Assembly (NCBI GenBank): GCA_018241425.1
Contig: JAFEDU010000002.1
Span: 434,001-498,000 of the forward strand
From: Pseudomonadota bacterium
GTDB lineage: Bacteria; Pseudomonadota; Gammaproteobacteria; Steroidobacterales; Steroidobacteraceae
Length of the DNA: 64,000 bases
Direction of reading: 5' to 3'
The notes under the pieces were generated by a model. That model worked only from the letters and a program-made list of their open reading frames with translations, made no database searches and was not told the DNA's origin. Made by a program: the position numbers and the translations under genes. Below, piece by piece: positions 18,901-27,716 of the stretch (the stretch's first letter is position 1; every line of letters begins with the position of its first letter).

Positions 18901-19947
18901 TCAGGGCGTGCGGATTTCCAGGATCACCTTGCCGACCACGTGGCCGGCCTCCAGGCGCTGCTGCGCGGCGGCGGCCTGCGCCAGCGGAAAGCGGGCCGCG
19001 ATCGGCACCCGCAGCCGGACGGCCTCGATGGCGGCGTTGAGGCGCGCGAACTCTCCAGGACCGGGGATGGCGTCGTAGCGGATCACCTTCACGTCGGCGG
19101 CCCCCTGCGGCTCCGGGTGCACGCCGGAGGGATACGCGATGCGCGCCGGGGGCTTCAGGGTGGCGAGCGCCGGACCGGCACCGGCGGCGAGCACCAGCAC
19201 CGCGTCCAGTCCCTGCGGCGCGAAGGCGCGGGCGGCGGCCGCGAGGTCGTCATGGCGACCGTCGACCACCACGTCCGCCCCGAGGCTTTTCACCAGGTCG
19301 GCCTCGTCGGGGGCCGATACGGTCGCGAGCACCCGGGCCCCGCGCAGGTGCGCGAACTGCACCGCGAGCGTGCCCACGCCGCCAGCCGCGCCGTGGATCA
19401 GGACGCTCTCGCCGCGCCTGACCTTTAGGGCATCGTCGATGCCCTGCTGCGCCGTGAGGGCGGTGGTCGCGATCGCGCCGGCATCGGTGAGGCTCATGCC
19501 TTTCGGCAGGCGCCCGACGCGCTCGGCCGGAACGGCGACGTACTCGGCGTAGAACCCGCCCTGCGGGTTGTCCCAGCTGTAGGTGTAAACCTGCTCGCCG
19601 ACCTTGAAGCCCGTGACGCCCGGGCCGAGCGCGGCGATGGTGCCGGAGCCGTCGGTGCCGAGCACCAGCGGCATGCGGGCGTGCGTGAGCATGTCGGGGC
19701 GGCGCCGCGTCTCGACGTCCCAGCTGGCGACGCCGGCGGTGTGCAGGGCGATGAGCACCTCGCCCGCGGCGGGCCGCGGGACCGGGAGCGTGTGCACGGT
19801 GAGCCCGGTGGCCTCACCGGCGTGGTCGATGGCGGCTGCCTGCATCGTCGCGGGGACCGCGGCGTGCGCGCCGGCGAGGATGAGGACGGCCAGACCCGCG
19901 ATCAGCAAGGCGCGGCCGTGGAGCGTACGCAGGCTTGGGGTGAGCAT
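18901..19947 (-). CDS. Zinc-independent MDR quinone-oxidoreductase-like protein with an export signal
   Basis: The 348-residue protein belongs to the medium-chain dehydrogenase/reductase family (quinone oxidoreductase branch). It has a GroES-like N-terminal fold with VLGTDGSGTIAALG, the nucleotide-binding GAAGGVGT with AxxG-type surroundings, and a C-terminal GHVVGKVIL. It is unusual in having a typical signal peptide or anchor at residues 1-29 (LLIAGLAVLILAGAHA) ahead of the enzyme fold, which starts at MQAAAIDHAG. NADPH-dependent enzymes of this family are normally cytosolic. If a downstream Met (MQAAA) were the real start the oddity would vanish, but the hydrophobic run is in frame and clean. 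The ATG at 19947 is used. Confidence 0.82.
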   Translation of the reverse strand: MLTPSLRTLHGRALLIAGLAVLILAGAHAAVPATMQAAAIDHAGEATGLTVHTLPVPRPAAGEVLIALHTAGVASWDVETRRRPDMLTHARMPLVLGTDGSGTIAALGPGVTGFKVGEQVYTYSWDNPQGGFYAEYVAVPAERVGRLPKGMSLTDAGAIATTALTAQQGIDDALKVRRGESVLIHGAAGGVGTLAVQFAHLRGARVLATVSAPDEADLVKSLGADVVVDGRHDDLAAAARAFAPQGLDAVLVLAAGAGPALATLKPPARIAYPSGVHPEPQGAADVKVIRYDAIPGPGEFARLNAAIEAVRLRVPIAARFPLAQAAAAQQRLEAGHVVGKVILEIRTP

Positions 19948-20078
19948 GCGCGCATCATGCCTGCAATCGGTGCGAACGCGGGAGCCGGGCCTGTCCCCCG
20001 TCGCAGCTGCGACACGCCCCGCCGCGCGTGAGGCGTCAGCGGCGGCGGGGGAACCCGCCGCCGCTTTCGGCTGCGGAA

Positions 20079-20900
20079 TCAGCGCGCGATCTGGCGCCGG
20101 CGCCGGCTGAGGCCGAGGCCGATCAGGCCCGCACCCAGCAGGGTGAGGGTGGCCGGCTCGGGCACGCCGGTGCTGCCGCCGCCACCACCGCCACCGCCGC
20201 CGCCACCACCGCCGGTGGTCGTGGTGTAGGCGAACTCGGCCGTGAAGTCGCCGGGCGCGGAGTCGACGGCGCCCTTGGTGATTCCCACATTGTAGATGTT
20301 GCAGGTCGAGACCGCCGTGCCGCTGCACGCGTCCTGCACGTAAACGAAGGAGTACCCCGCGCCCTTGACGAACTGGCCGTCCACGATCATCGGCTCGACG
20401 AGGGTGCCGCTGGCCGTGTTCAGGGTCAGCGTGACGTTGGTCGACGGGCTCAGGTCCCGGTAGGTGATCGAGTCCGCCTGCTTGAGGTTCCCGCTCGGGT
20501 TGTCCCCGTAGGTCTGGGAGATCGGCGAGTTGGGGCCGGCCAGGGGGCCGTCCGTCCCGGCGTACTGCGTGGTCAGGGTCCAGGAACCCGAGCCGATGCC
20601 GCTCACGGTCGAGGAGAAATTGCCCGACAGGATGCAGGTCGTGGCGCCGCTCCCGGTGCTGCAGGTCCCCTGCCCGGTATCGAAGGAGCCGTAGGTGCCG
20701 GCGCCCAACGGGCCCGATGTAACCGGTCCCAGGCCGTAGAGGGTGAAGTTCTGGGCCGAGTCACCTAGGCTCAGCACCACCTCGGTGGTCGTGGTGGTGT
20801 TGGTCGTCGAGGTCTTGATCTGAGCCTCGGCCAGGCCGGGCGCGGCTGCCGCCAGGCACAGGGCCACGGCCGCCGTGATCGGCAGGTGTTGGAGTTTCAT
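20079..20900 (-). CDS. PEP-CTERM sorting-signal protein with polyglycine linker
   Basis: A 273-residue exported protein. The signal peptide is residues 1-27 (start ATG at 20900, with AAGGGG upstream), and a Ser/Thr/Gly-rich body with two cysteine pairs follows. About 13 consecutive glycines precede the C-terminal sorting tail, which reads VPEPATLTLLGAG, a hydrophobic helix and RRRRQ. PEP-CTERM tails are recognised by exosortase, often in bacteria making exopolysaccharide. No exosortase gene is in the window. The body resembles other PEP-CTERM proteins only in composition, so its function is unknown. Confidence 0.9.
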   Translation of the reverse strand: MKLQHLPITAAVALCLAAAAPGLAEAQIKTSTTNTTTTTEVVLSLGDSAQNFTLYGLGPVTSGPLGAGTYGSFDTGQGTCSTGSGATTCILSGNFSSTVSGIGSGSWTLTTQYAGTDGPLAGPNSPISQTYGDNPSGNLKQADSITYRDLSPSTNVTLTLNTASGTLVEPMIVDGQFVKGAGYSFVYVQDACSGTAVSTCNIYNVGITKGAVDSAPGDFTAEFAYTTTTGGGGGGGGGGGGGSTGVPEPATLTLLGAGLIGLGLSRRRRQIAR

Positions 20901-21032
20901 CGAAAAATCCCCTTGGAGTGTTCTTGGGTTGAGAGGCGTCGTCACCCCCGCATTGGGGCGCCGGTAGGGGATCACCGGCAACGCACTTCTTCAGGGCGCG
21001 AACGGACAATTGCGGACACCCGCATCCGATGG

Positions 21033-22508
21033 CTACGAGTGAGGGGCGTGTCCCTCGCCGGGCAGGGGTGCCGACTGCGGTAAGCGGTTGGCGATTGCGA
21101 CGAACTCCGGGTCCTTCCGGTAGGCCGAGAACTCCGGGTAGGCCACCAGCGAACGCAGGTTGGGATCCTGGCCGTCGGCCGCCACCTCGAGCCAGTGCAT
21201 CGCCCCGGCCCGGTCGCGCGCCAGTGCCCGGTACTGGGCGACCTGGACCGCCGATCCCTTGCCCTCGGCCCAGCGATCCGCCTCGGTGGCCGCCAGCTGC
21301 GCCACGAGAGCCTGCGGGCCGTAGCTCTTGAGCCCTTGCTCGCAGCCGCGCAGCTGCGCCAGTACGTCGTCCTGCCCGCGCAGCTGGGCGGCAGTCTCCG
21401 CCTCGTGCAGGAACTCCGGGTAGCGCCCGGAGAGCAGGTAGATGCGGGACAGATAGTAGTGGGGGGCCTCGAAGCCCGGGTCGAGCTGAGTCAGGCGCTC
21501 GAGCGTCGCCACGGCATCGCCCTCCTGCCCTGCTCCGAAGCGCAGGTAGGCCTCGTCGGCGATGATGGCCCGGTTCTCCGGGCTCAGCGCGCGGGCGCGG
21601 GCGATCTCCTCGAGCGCGCGCGTGAAGTCCCCGCGGGCGGCGAGCGCGGTGGCCAGCCAGTGGTGCGCCCGCGCGGAGCCCGGCTCCAGCCGCAGCGCAG
21701 TGTCGAACTGGCTGAACGCCTGGTCGCTGTCGCCCCGCCACCACCAGGTGATGAAGGCCTCGTCGAGCCAGGCCGTCGCCGCCTTGGGGTCGAGCGCGAT
21801 GGCGGCGCGGGCCGCGCGTTCGGCCTGCGGATAGGCCTCCTGGTCGGTCATCGAACCGAACTCGCGCAGCAGCAGGTAGCTCTCGGCGAGGCCCGACCAG
21901 CCCGCGGCGCGTTCCGGGTAGTGCTCCACGAGCTCCCGGAAGCCCTGTTCGGCGGCGATCAGGCCGCTCGAGGAGCGCGTGGACAGCTCATAGCGCGCGT
22001 TGAGGTACGTGGCCCGTGCCTGGGCATTGTCATCGTAGGCGGTGCGGACCCCGTCGTAGGGGTTCGGGCGGCCGCGCATGAAGTCGAGCGCCCCTGCAAT
22101 CACCAGCAGCACTCCCAACACCAGGGCCGCAGCCCGCCAGGCGGGCCACCGTCGTTCCGGCGCTGGCACTGGCGGCGCGACCGGCAGGTCGGGCGGCGGG
22201 AGGGCGGGCATGGGCGCCGGTGCCGCGGGGATGTCCGCCTCCGCCGGAGCGACCGCGGCGATGAGGGCCGACTCGGGCGCCGGGTCCAGTTCGCTGCGCA
22301 GGCTTTCCTGGGCTTCCGGGGACAGGGCCTCGAGCCAGTCGCTCAGTTCCTGGGTGTGGGCCCAGACCGAGCGGCGCCCCTCGCCCGGGATGCGGTGCAC
22401 CGGCAGGCCGCGGACCGCCTCCCAGCGCCGCGCGGTGCGCTCGGTGCAGCCGAGGTACTGGCCGATCGACTTCCAGCCCACCAGGCGGCGGCTGGCGCCG
22501 CCGTTCAT
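21033..22508 (-). CDS. HTH - transmembrane - TPR protein, probable membrane-bound regulator
   Basis: From the ATG at 22508 the protein is 491 residues. Residues 9-58 form a MerR/excisionase-like helix-turn-helix (GWKSIGQYLGCTERTARRWE with a beta-wing GEGRRSVW). A Pro/Ala-rich linker leads to one transmembrane helix at 125-143, and the rest is a run of TPR-like helices (for example AERAARAAIALDPK and ALRLEPGSARAHHWLATAL). A cytoplasmic DNA-binding head joined to periplasmic repeats resembles CadC/ToxR-style one-component regulators in plan, though the HTH family differs. An in-frame GTG at 22541 is an alternative start. It lies 132 bases upstream of the PEP-CTERM gene on the same strand. Confidence 0.78.
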   Translation of the reverse strand: MNGGASRRLVGWKSIGQYLGCTERTARRWEAVRGLPVHRIPGEGRRSVWAHTQELSDWLEALSPEAQESLRSELDPAPESALIAAVAPAEADIPAAPAPMPALPPPDLPVAPPVPAPERRWPAWRAAALVLGVLLVIAGALDFMRGRPNPYDGVRTAYDDNAQARATYLNARYELSTRSSSGLIAAEQGFRELVEHYPERAAGWSGLAESYLLLREFGSMTDQEAYPQAERAARAAIALDPKAATAWLDEAFITWWWRGDSDQAFSQFDTALRLEPGSARAHHWLATALAARGDFTRALEEIARARALSPENRAIIADEAYLRFGAGQEGDAVATLERLTQLDPGFEAPHYYLSRIYLLSGRYPEFLHEAETAAQLRGQDDVLAQLRGCEQGLKSYGPQALVAQLAATEADRWAEGKGSAVQVAQYRALARDRAGAMHWLEVAADGQDPNLRSLVAYPEFSAYRKDPEFVAIANRLPQSAPLPGEGHAPHS

Positions 22509-22669
22509 CGCTCGGGTCCGGTCCTTCGGATGTTCTGACACTGCGCGACGTCCGGTGCTGCGGGTATCAAACGCGGTTTGGTCTTTTTCGAAGGTGCTCC
22601 CCTTAACCGGGCGAGCGCTCTTCGTTGCCAAGTACTCCCAGACACTCTAGCAGTTTCCCGCGGCCGCGC

Positions 22670-23209
22670 TCACCCGGGCGGGGCCTGTTTGCGATCCTCG
22701 AGCAGGGCGGCGCGTACCGCGGCGGTGCGCCGCGCGCGCTCGAGGTGCGCCTCCCAGCGGGCACGGTTGTCGGACGCTTCGGGGGCGGGAGCGGCCGAGG
22801 CGTCCGCGGCGCGCGGCACCATGCGGATGCAGTCCACCGGGCAGGGCGCTACGCACAGTTCGCACCCGGTGCATAGGGCGCTGATCACCGTGTGCATCAG
22901 CTTCTGCGCCCCGAGGATGGCATCGACCGGGCAGGGGGGCAGGCACTTGGCGCAGCCGATGCAGGCGGCCTCGTCGATCACCGCGACCAGCGCGGGTCCC
23001 TCGAGGCCGTTGTCGGGATTGAGGGGGAGCACTGCGCGGCCGAGCAGGCGTGCCAGCGCCCCGATGGTAGCCGCCCCGCCGGGCGGGCACTGGTTGATCG
23101 CGGCGTCCCCGCGGGCGATGGCCTCGGCGTAAGGGCGGCAGCCCGGGTAGCCGCAGCGCGTGCACTGCGTCTGCGGCAGGAGGGCGTCGATGTCGTGGGC
23201 GCTCGCCAT
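22670..23209 (-). CDS. RnfB-like 4Fe-4S ferredoxin lacking the membrane anchor
   Basis: The 179-residue protein has the RnfB/RsxB order of clusters: an N-terminal [17 protein letters not shown] region, then two 4Fe-4S ferredoxin motifs, [16 protein letters not shown] and [16 protein letters not shown]. The N-terminal transmembrane helix of true RnfB is missing: the protein starts [12 protein letters not shown] and goes straight into the first cluster. A charged helical tail ends it. No rnfA, C, D, G or E gene is in the window. It most likely acts as a soluble electron carrier; partner unknown. It lies 26 bases after metG on the same strand. Confidence 0.88.
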   Translation of the reverse strand: MASAHDIDALLPQTQCTRCGYPGCRPYAEAIARGDAAINQCPPGGAATIGALARLLGRAVLPLNPDNGLEGPALVAVIDEAACIGCAKCLPPCPVDAILGAQKLMHTVISALCTGCELCVAPCPVDCIRMVPRAADASAAPAPEASDNRARWEAHLERARRTAAVRAALLEDRKQAPPG

Positions 23210-23235
23210 GCGGGGCTGTTCCGCGAGTCCGGGGA

Positions 23236-25302
23236 TCAGCTGATCCGCATCCCCGGGGTGGCTCCGGAATCCGGCGACAGCAGGTACAGGCCGGGCGCCT
23301 CCCCGCTGGCCGCGAGCACCATGCCCTCGGAGGTGCCGACCTTCATCTTGCGCGGGGCGAGGTTGGCGACGATCACCGTCAGCCGGCCGACCAGCTGCTC
23401 GGGGGTGTAGGCGCCCTTGATGCCGGCGAACACGGTGCGCGTCTCGGTGCCGAGGTCGACGGTCACCTTGAGGAGCTTGTCGGAGCCGGGCACGAACTCG
23501 GCCGCCGCGATGCGCGCCACGCGCAGGTCGATGCGCTTGAACTCGTCGATCGAGATCACCTCGGCCGCGGCAGTCGCGGGCTTCGCGGCCGCAGGCTTCG
23601 GGACCGCGGCCGCCGCCGGGGCGGCGGGCGCATCGAAGAGCGCATCGAGCTGCTTGGCCTCGACGCGGGTCATGAGGTGCTTGTAGGGACGGATCTGCGT
23701 GGGCAGCACCAGCGCGTCCGCCCAGCGGAAGTCGGCATCGAGGCCCAGGAGCTCACGCGCGACGCGCGAGGCGACCTGCGGCAGCACCGGGGCGAGGAGC
23801 ACCGAGAGCACCTTGAAGCCGTACAGTGCCCGCGAGCACACGTCCTGCAGCTCCGCCGCCCGCGCCGGGTCCTTCGCGAGCACCCAGGGCTGGCGGGCAT
23901 CGAAGCCCTGGTTGATGCGGTCGGCGTAGGCCATGACCTCGCGGATGGCGCGCCCGAACTCGCGCGCCGCGTAGCACTCGGCCACGGTGGCGGCGAGGGT
24001 GCGCGCCTCCTCGGCGAGCGCCGCGGTGTCCCCGGCGTAGCGCAGCGTGCCGCCGAACTGCCGGCTGATGAAGGCGGCAGCGCGGCTCGCGATGTTGACG
24101 TACTTGCCGACGAGATCGCTGTTCACCCGCAGCGTGAAGTCCTCGGGGTTGAAGTCGATGTCCTCGACGTTGCCGTTGAGCTTGGCGGCGATGTAGTAGC
24201 GCAGCCACTCGGCGTTCATGCCGACGTCGAGGTAGCGCAGGGGACTTATCCCGGTGCCGCGCGACTTGGACATCTTCTCCCCGGACACGGTGATGAAGCC
24301 GTGCACGTAGACGTGGTCGGGGATGCGGAACGGGGCGCCGGCGAACTTCAGCATCGCCGGCCAGAACAGCGTGTGGAAGTAGATGATGTCCTTGCCGATG
24401 AAGTGCACCTGCTCGGTGTCGGGGGCGCCGAGGAACTCCTCGAAGCTGCGCCGCTCGCCCCGGGTGCGTGGGCCGCCGGCCTCGAAGTAGCTCTTGAGCG
24501 ATGCGAGGTAGCCGATGGGGGCGTCCAGCCACACGTAGAAGTACTTGCCCGGCGCGTCGGGGATCGGGATGCCGAAGTAGGGTGCGTCGCGGGAGATGTC
24601 CCAGTCCGAGAGCGCCTGCTCGCCGCTGCCGGAGAGCCACTCGCGCGCCTTGTTGGCGACCGAGGGCTGCAGGCGCTGCGGGGTCGAGAGCCACTCCTTG
24701 AGGAAGCCCACGCAGCGCGGGTCGGAGAGCCGGAAGAAGAAGTGCTCGGAGCTGCGCAGCTCGGGCTTGCTGCCCGAGAGCGTCGAGTAGGGGTTGATGA
24801 GGTCGGTGGGCGCGTAGACGCTGCCGCAGACCTCGCAGGAGTCCCCGTTCTGGTCCTTGGAGTGGCACACCGGGCACTCGCCCTTGATGTAGCGGTCGGG
24901 CAGGAACATGCCCTTGACCGCATCGAAGAACTGCTCGACCGACTTCTGGTAGATGAGGCCGGCGGCCTTGAGGCGCCGGTAGATCTCCTGGCTGAGCTCG
25001 GTGTTCTCGGGCGAGTCGGTCGACCACCAGTGGTCGAAGCCGATGTGGAAGCCCTTGAGGTACCGGGGCCGGTCGGCGGCGATGCGCGCCACCAGCTGCT
25101 GCGGGGTGATGCCCTCGCTCTCGGCCTTGAGCATGATGGGCGCGCCATGCGCGTCGTCGGCGCCGACGAAGAACAGTTCGTGCCCCTGCATGCGCTGGAA
25201 GCGCACCCAGATGTCGGCCTGGATGTACTCCATGATGTGGCCGATGTGGAACGGCCCGTTGGCGTAGGGCAGGGCGGTGGTGACGAAGATCTTGCGCGGC
25301 AT
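23236..25302 (-). CDS. metG: Methionyl-tRNA synthetase with C-terminal tRNA-binding domain
   Basis: The class I synthetase is 688 residues (E. coli 677). The HIGH motif is [10 protein letters not shown], the zinc knuckle is [18 protein letters not shown], and KMSKSRGTG is the KMSKS loop. After an Ala/Pro linker, an EMAP/Trbp111-type tRNA-binding domain ([14 protein letters not shown] to GMVLAAS) closes the protein and would mediate dimerisation. No Shine-Dalgarno is visible before the ATG, and a -10-like TAAACT sits only 9 bases upstream, so the mRNA may be nearly leaderless. Confidence 0.98.
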   Translation of the reverse strand: MPRKIFVTTALPYANGPFHIGHIMEYIQADIWVRFQRMQGHELFFVGADDAHGAPIMLKAESEGITPQQLVARIAADRPRYLKGFHIGFDHWWSTDSPENTELSQEIYRRLKAAGLIYQKSVEQFFDAVKGMFLPDRYIKGECPVCHSKDQNGDSCEVCGSVYAPTDLINPYSTLSGSKPELRSSEHFFFRLSDPRCVGFLKEWLSTPQRLQPSVANKAREWLSGSGEQALSDWDISRDAPYFGIPIPDAPGKYFYVWLDAPIGYLASLKSYFEAGGPRTRGERRSFEEFLGAPDTEQVHFIGKDIIYFHTLFWPAMLKFAGAPFRIPDHVYVHGFITVSGEKMSKSRGTGISPLRYLDVGMNAEWLRYYIAAKLNGNVEDIDFNPEDFTLRVNSDLVGKYVNIASRAAAFISRQFGGTLRYAGDTAALAEEARTLAATVAECYAAREFGRAIREVMAYADRINQGFDARQPWVLAKDPARAAELQDVCSRALYGFKVLSVLLAPVLPQVASRVARELLGLDADFRWADALVLPTQIRPYKHLMTRVEAKQLDALFDAPAAPAAAAVPKPAAAKPATAAAEVISIDEFKRIDLRVARIAAAEFVPGSDKLLKVTVDLGTETRTVFAGIKGAYTPEQLVGRLTVIVANLAPRKMKVGTSEGMVLAASGEAPGLYLLSPDSGATPGMRIS

Positions 25303-25311
25303 TTGCGCGCT

Positions 25312-25317
25312 AGTTTA
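25312..25317 (-). promoter_or_regulatory. Candidate -10 element of metG
   Basis: TAAACT on the minus strand ends 9 bases before the metG ATG. The start of transcription would fall within a few bases of the start codon. No convincing -35 was found. Confidence 0.35.
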
Positions 25318-25354
25318 CACAAGCGCCGCGCCCGCCCGCGCGGCACGCGCAGCC

Positions 25355-26416
25355 TCAGCCGGCGTCCTTGACGTCCTCGAACTTGCCCTTGTTCATGGCC
25401 TTCTTGTAGGCCTCTTTGCCGCTGATCTGGCGCGAGTCGTAGAGCTGCTGGATCGCCGAATCCATGGTGCGCATGCCGAACTGGGCGCCCGCCTGCATGG
25501 AGCTCTCCAGCTGGTCGAGCTTGCCCTGGCGGATGAGGTTCGAGACCGCGGGGGTGTTGATCAGGATCTCCAGGGCCGCCACCCGGCCGTTCTTGTCGGC
25601 GCGCTGCAGCAGCTGCTGGGAGACCACCCCGCGCAGCGAGGTCGAGAGCATGGTGCGCACGTGCGACTGCTTGTCGGAGGGGAACACGTTCACCATGCGG
25701 TCGACGGTCTGGGCCGCCCCGTTGGTGTGCAGCGTGCCCATGACCAGGATCCCCATCTCGGCCGCGGTCACCGCGATGCTCATGGTCTCGAGGTCGCGCA
25801 ACTCGCCGACCAGGATCACGTCCGGGTCCTCGCGCAGGGCGGAGTGCAGGGCGGCGGAGAAGCTCGGCGCGTGCACGCCGATCTCGCGCTGGCTGATGAG
25901 GCAGCTCTTGCGCTCGTGCACGAACTCGATCGGGTCCTCGATGGTGAGGATGTGGCCCTTCACGCGCCGGTTGATGTCATCGATCATGGCCGCGAGCGTG
26001 GTCGACTTGCCCGAGCCGGTCTTGCCGGTCACGAGGATCAGCCCATTGTTGGCCCGCGACAGCTGGCGCACCGCCTCGGGGAGCTTCAGCTCGTCCATGG
26101 TCAGTGCCTTGGAGGGGATGGCACGGAACACCGCCCCCATGCCCTGCAGCTGGCGCATCACGTTGACGCGGAAGCGTCCCTTGCCGGGGAGCGTGTAGGC
26201 GAAGTCGGCGCCGTCCTTCTTCTCGAAGCGGTCCAGCGCGGCCTTGGGCATGATCTCGTAGAGCGCGGACTTCACGTACTCGGCCGCCAGCTTGTCCGGC
26301 TTCAGGGGCGAGATGTCGCCGAACAGGCGGATGCGCGCCGGATCACCGGCGATGAAGTGCAGGTCCGAGCCGCGCTTCTCCAGCACTTCGCTCAGGTAGC
26401 TGTCGATCTGTGCCAT
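25355..26416 (-). CDS. PilT/PilU-family type IV pilus retraction-type ATPase (second of a pair)
   Basis: A 353-residue secretion ATPase. The N-terminal domain is EKRGSDLHFIAGDPARIRL; Walker A is GKTGSGKST; the Asp box reads EDPIEFVHER; Walker B is DPDVILVGELRDLET; and the His box is GTLHTNGAAQTVDR. It resembles PilU or PilT paralogues, which power pilus disassembly as hexamers at the inner membrane. It lies 13 bases after its paralogue and downstream of the HEAT-kinase gene. No pilin, PilB, PilC or PilQ gene is present in the window, so its partners are elsewhere. Confidence 0.93.
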   Translation of the reverse strand: MAQIDSYLSEVLEKRGSDLHFIAGDPARIRLFGDISPLKPDKLAAEYVKSALYEIMPKAALDRFEKKDGADFAYTLPGKGRFRVNVMRQLQGMGAVFRAIPSKALTMDELKLPEAVRQLSRANNGLILVTGKTGSGKSTTLAAMIDDINRRVKGHILTIEDPIEFVHERKSCLISQREIGVHAPSFSAALHSALREDPDVILVGELRDLETMSIAVTAAEMGILVMGTLHTNGAAQTVDRMVNVFPSDKQSHVRTMLSTSLRGVVSQQLLQRADKNGRVAALEILINTPAVSNLIRQGKLDQLESSMQAGAQFGMRTMDSAIQQLYDSRQISGKEAYKKAMNKGKFEDVKDAG

Positions 26417-26429
26417 GCCCTTGGGTGCC

Positions 26430-27557
26430 TCAGGCGGTGCTGTCGCTCGTGGCCGGCCGCGGCGAGGAGCCGGTGATGTCCAGCTTCGGCAGCATGCTGG
26501 TGTCGGTCACGAACTTCTGGAAGGAACGCTTCTCGGTGGCGTAGTTGTAGGCGTCGTCCGGGTCGATGGTGCGCTGGTTGATGGCTGCAAGCAGCGCCTG
26601 GTCAAGGAGCTGCATGCCCTGGTCGCGGCCCATCTGCAGCTGGCTCGGGATCTGGTGGGTCTGCTCGGTCTGGATGAGCTTGGCGATGGCCTTGGTCATC
26701 ATCAGCACCTCGCAGATCGCCTTGCGCCCGTGGCCGTCGGCGGTCTTGACCAGCACCTGGGTGACGACCGCCAGCAGGCTCTGCGCGAGGAAGCTCTTGG
26801 TCTGCTCGCGCTGCTCCACCGGCAGGGCGTCGATGATACGGTCGATGGTCTTCACCGCCCCGGTGGTGTGCAGCGTGCCGAGCACCAGGTGGCCGGTCTC
26901 GGCGGCCGTCATGGCCATGGAGATGGTCTCGGCATCGCGCAGCTCGCCGACCAGGATCACGTCGGGATCCTCGCGCATGGCCGCGCGCACCCCCTCGGCG
27001 AAGCTCGGGATGTGGGTGTTGAGCTCGCGCTGGATCACCTGGCTCTGCTTGCTCGGGTGCACGAACTCCACCGGGTCCTCGAGGCTGATGATGTTCAGGC
27101 GCCGCGTGGAATTCAGGTGGTCGATCATCGCCGCCAGCGTGGTCGACTTGCCGGTGCCCGTCGAGCCGGTGACCAGCACCATGCCCTGGTGGAAGTCGCA
27201 CAGCTTGGTGACGATCGGGGGCAGGGCGAGCTTCTCGAGCGTGGGCACGGCGGCCGGGATGGAGCGGAAGGTCGCCCCGACGCCGGTCTCCTTGCGGTAC
27301 ACGTTGACGCGGAAGCGGCCGCCCTCGGCCGAGACGTAGGAGAAGTCCAGGTCGTGGCCGGTGTTGAACTGCTCGCTCTGGGAGCGGGTCAGGATCTCGG
27401 TGATGTAGCTCTCGAGCTCCGTATCCCGCAGGTCGCGGAACTTGATCGGCACCAGGTCCCCGTGCATGCGCAGCATGGGCGGCACGCCCACGGCCAGGTG
27501 CACGTCCGAGCAGCCCTGCTGGGTGCCCAACTTCAGAAACGCGTCGATGCGCGCCAA
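26430..27557 (-). CDS. PilT-family ATPase (first of a pair)
   Basis: The 375-residue protein has the same plan as its neighbour: QGCSDVHLAVGVPPMLRM at the N-terminus, Walker A GSTGTGKST, EDPVEFVHPSKQ, Walker B DPDVILVGELRDAET and GTLHTTGAVKTIDR. The two are clearly diverged paralogues rather than a recent duplication. The start codon is TTG at 27557, supported by a strong AAGGAG seven bases upstream. It follows the kinase gene by 159 bases, which hold a candidate promoter, and overlaps no other gene. Its C-terminal Ser/Thr/Pro-rich tail could be a phosphorylation target of the neighbouring kinase; that is speculation. Confidence 0.93.
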   Translation of the reverse strand: MARIDAFLKLGTQQGCSDVHLAVGVPPMLRMHGDLVPIKFRDLRDTELESYITEILTRSQSEQFNTGHDLDFSYVSAEGGRFRVNVYRKETGVGATFRSIPAAVPTLEKLALPPIVTKLCDFHQGMVLVTGSTGTGKSTTLAAMIDHLNSTRRLNIISLEDPVEFVHPSKQSQVIQRELNTHIPSFAEGVRAAMREDPDVILVGELRDAETISMAMTAAETGHLVLGTLHTTGAVKTIDRIIDALPVEQREQTKSFLAQSLLAVVTQVLVKTADGHGRKAICEVLMMTKAIAKLIQTEQTHQIPSQLQMGRDQGMQLLDQALLAAINQRTIDPDDAYNYATEKRSFQKFVTDTSMLPKLDITGSSPRPATSDSTA

Positions 27558-27589
27558 GCCCTTGCTCCTTAAGGGGTTTTAACAGCTGT

Positions 27590-27619
27590 TGTTTAGCCCG
27601 GGAGGGGCTTGCAGATCAA
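27590..27619 (-). promoter_or_regulatory. Candidate promoter for the PilT-like gene pair, with palindrome
   Basis: On the minus strand TTGATC (27619-27614) and TAAACA (27595-27590) are 18 bases apart. A perfect 10-base palindrome AACAGCTGTT at 27581-27590 lies just downstream and could bind a dimeric regulator. The rest of the gap up to 27716 shows nothing recognisable. Confidence 0.35.
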
Positions 27620-27716
27620 CAACTTGTGGGCGGAAATTTGACGTAACGCACGCTTGTAGGCAACCCCCCGGGGGATGGGACAGCCCGCAGGACGCGGGCA
27701 GCGCGCGGGCAGGAAT

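Noticed and set aside
20160..20215. GC-rich triplet repeat as a CRISPR or tandem-repeat locus
   Set aside because: It is a short in-frame Gly codon run within the PEP-CTERM gene, with no spacers.
23677..25371. 564-codon plus-strand frame
   Set aside because: Antisense to metG, with no recognisable domain.
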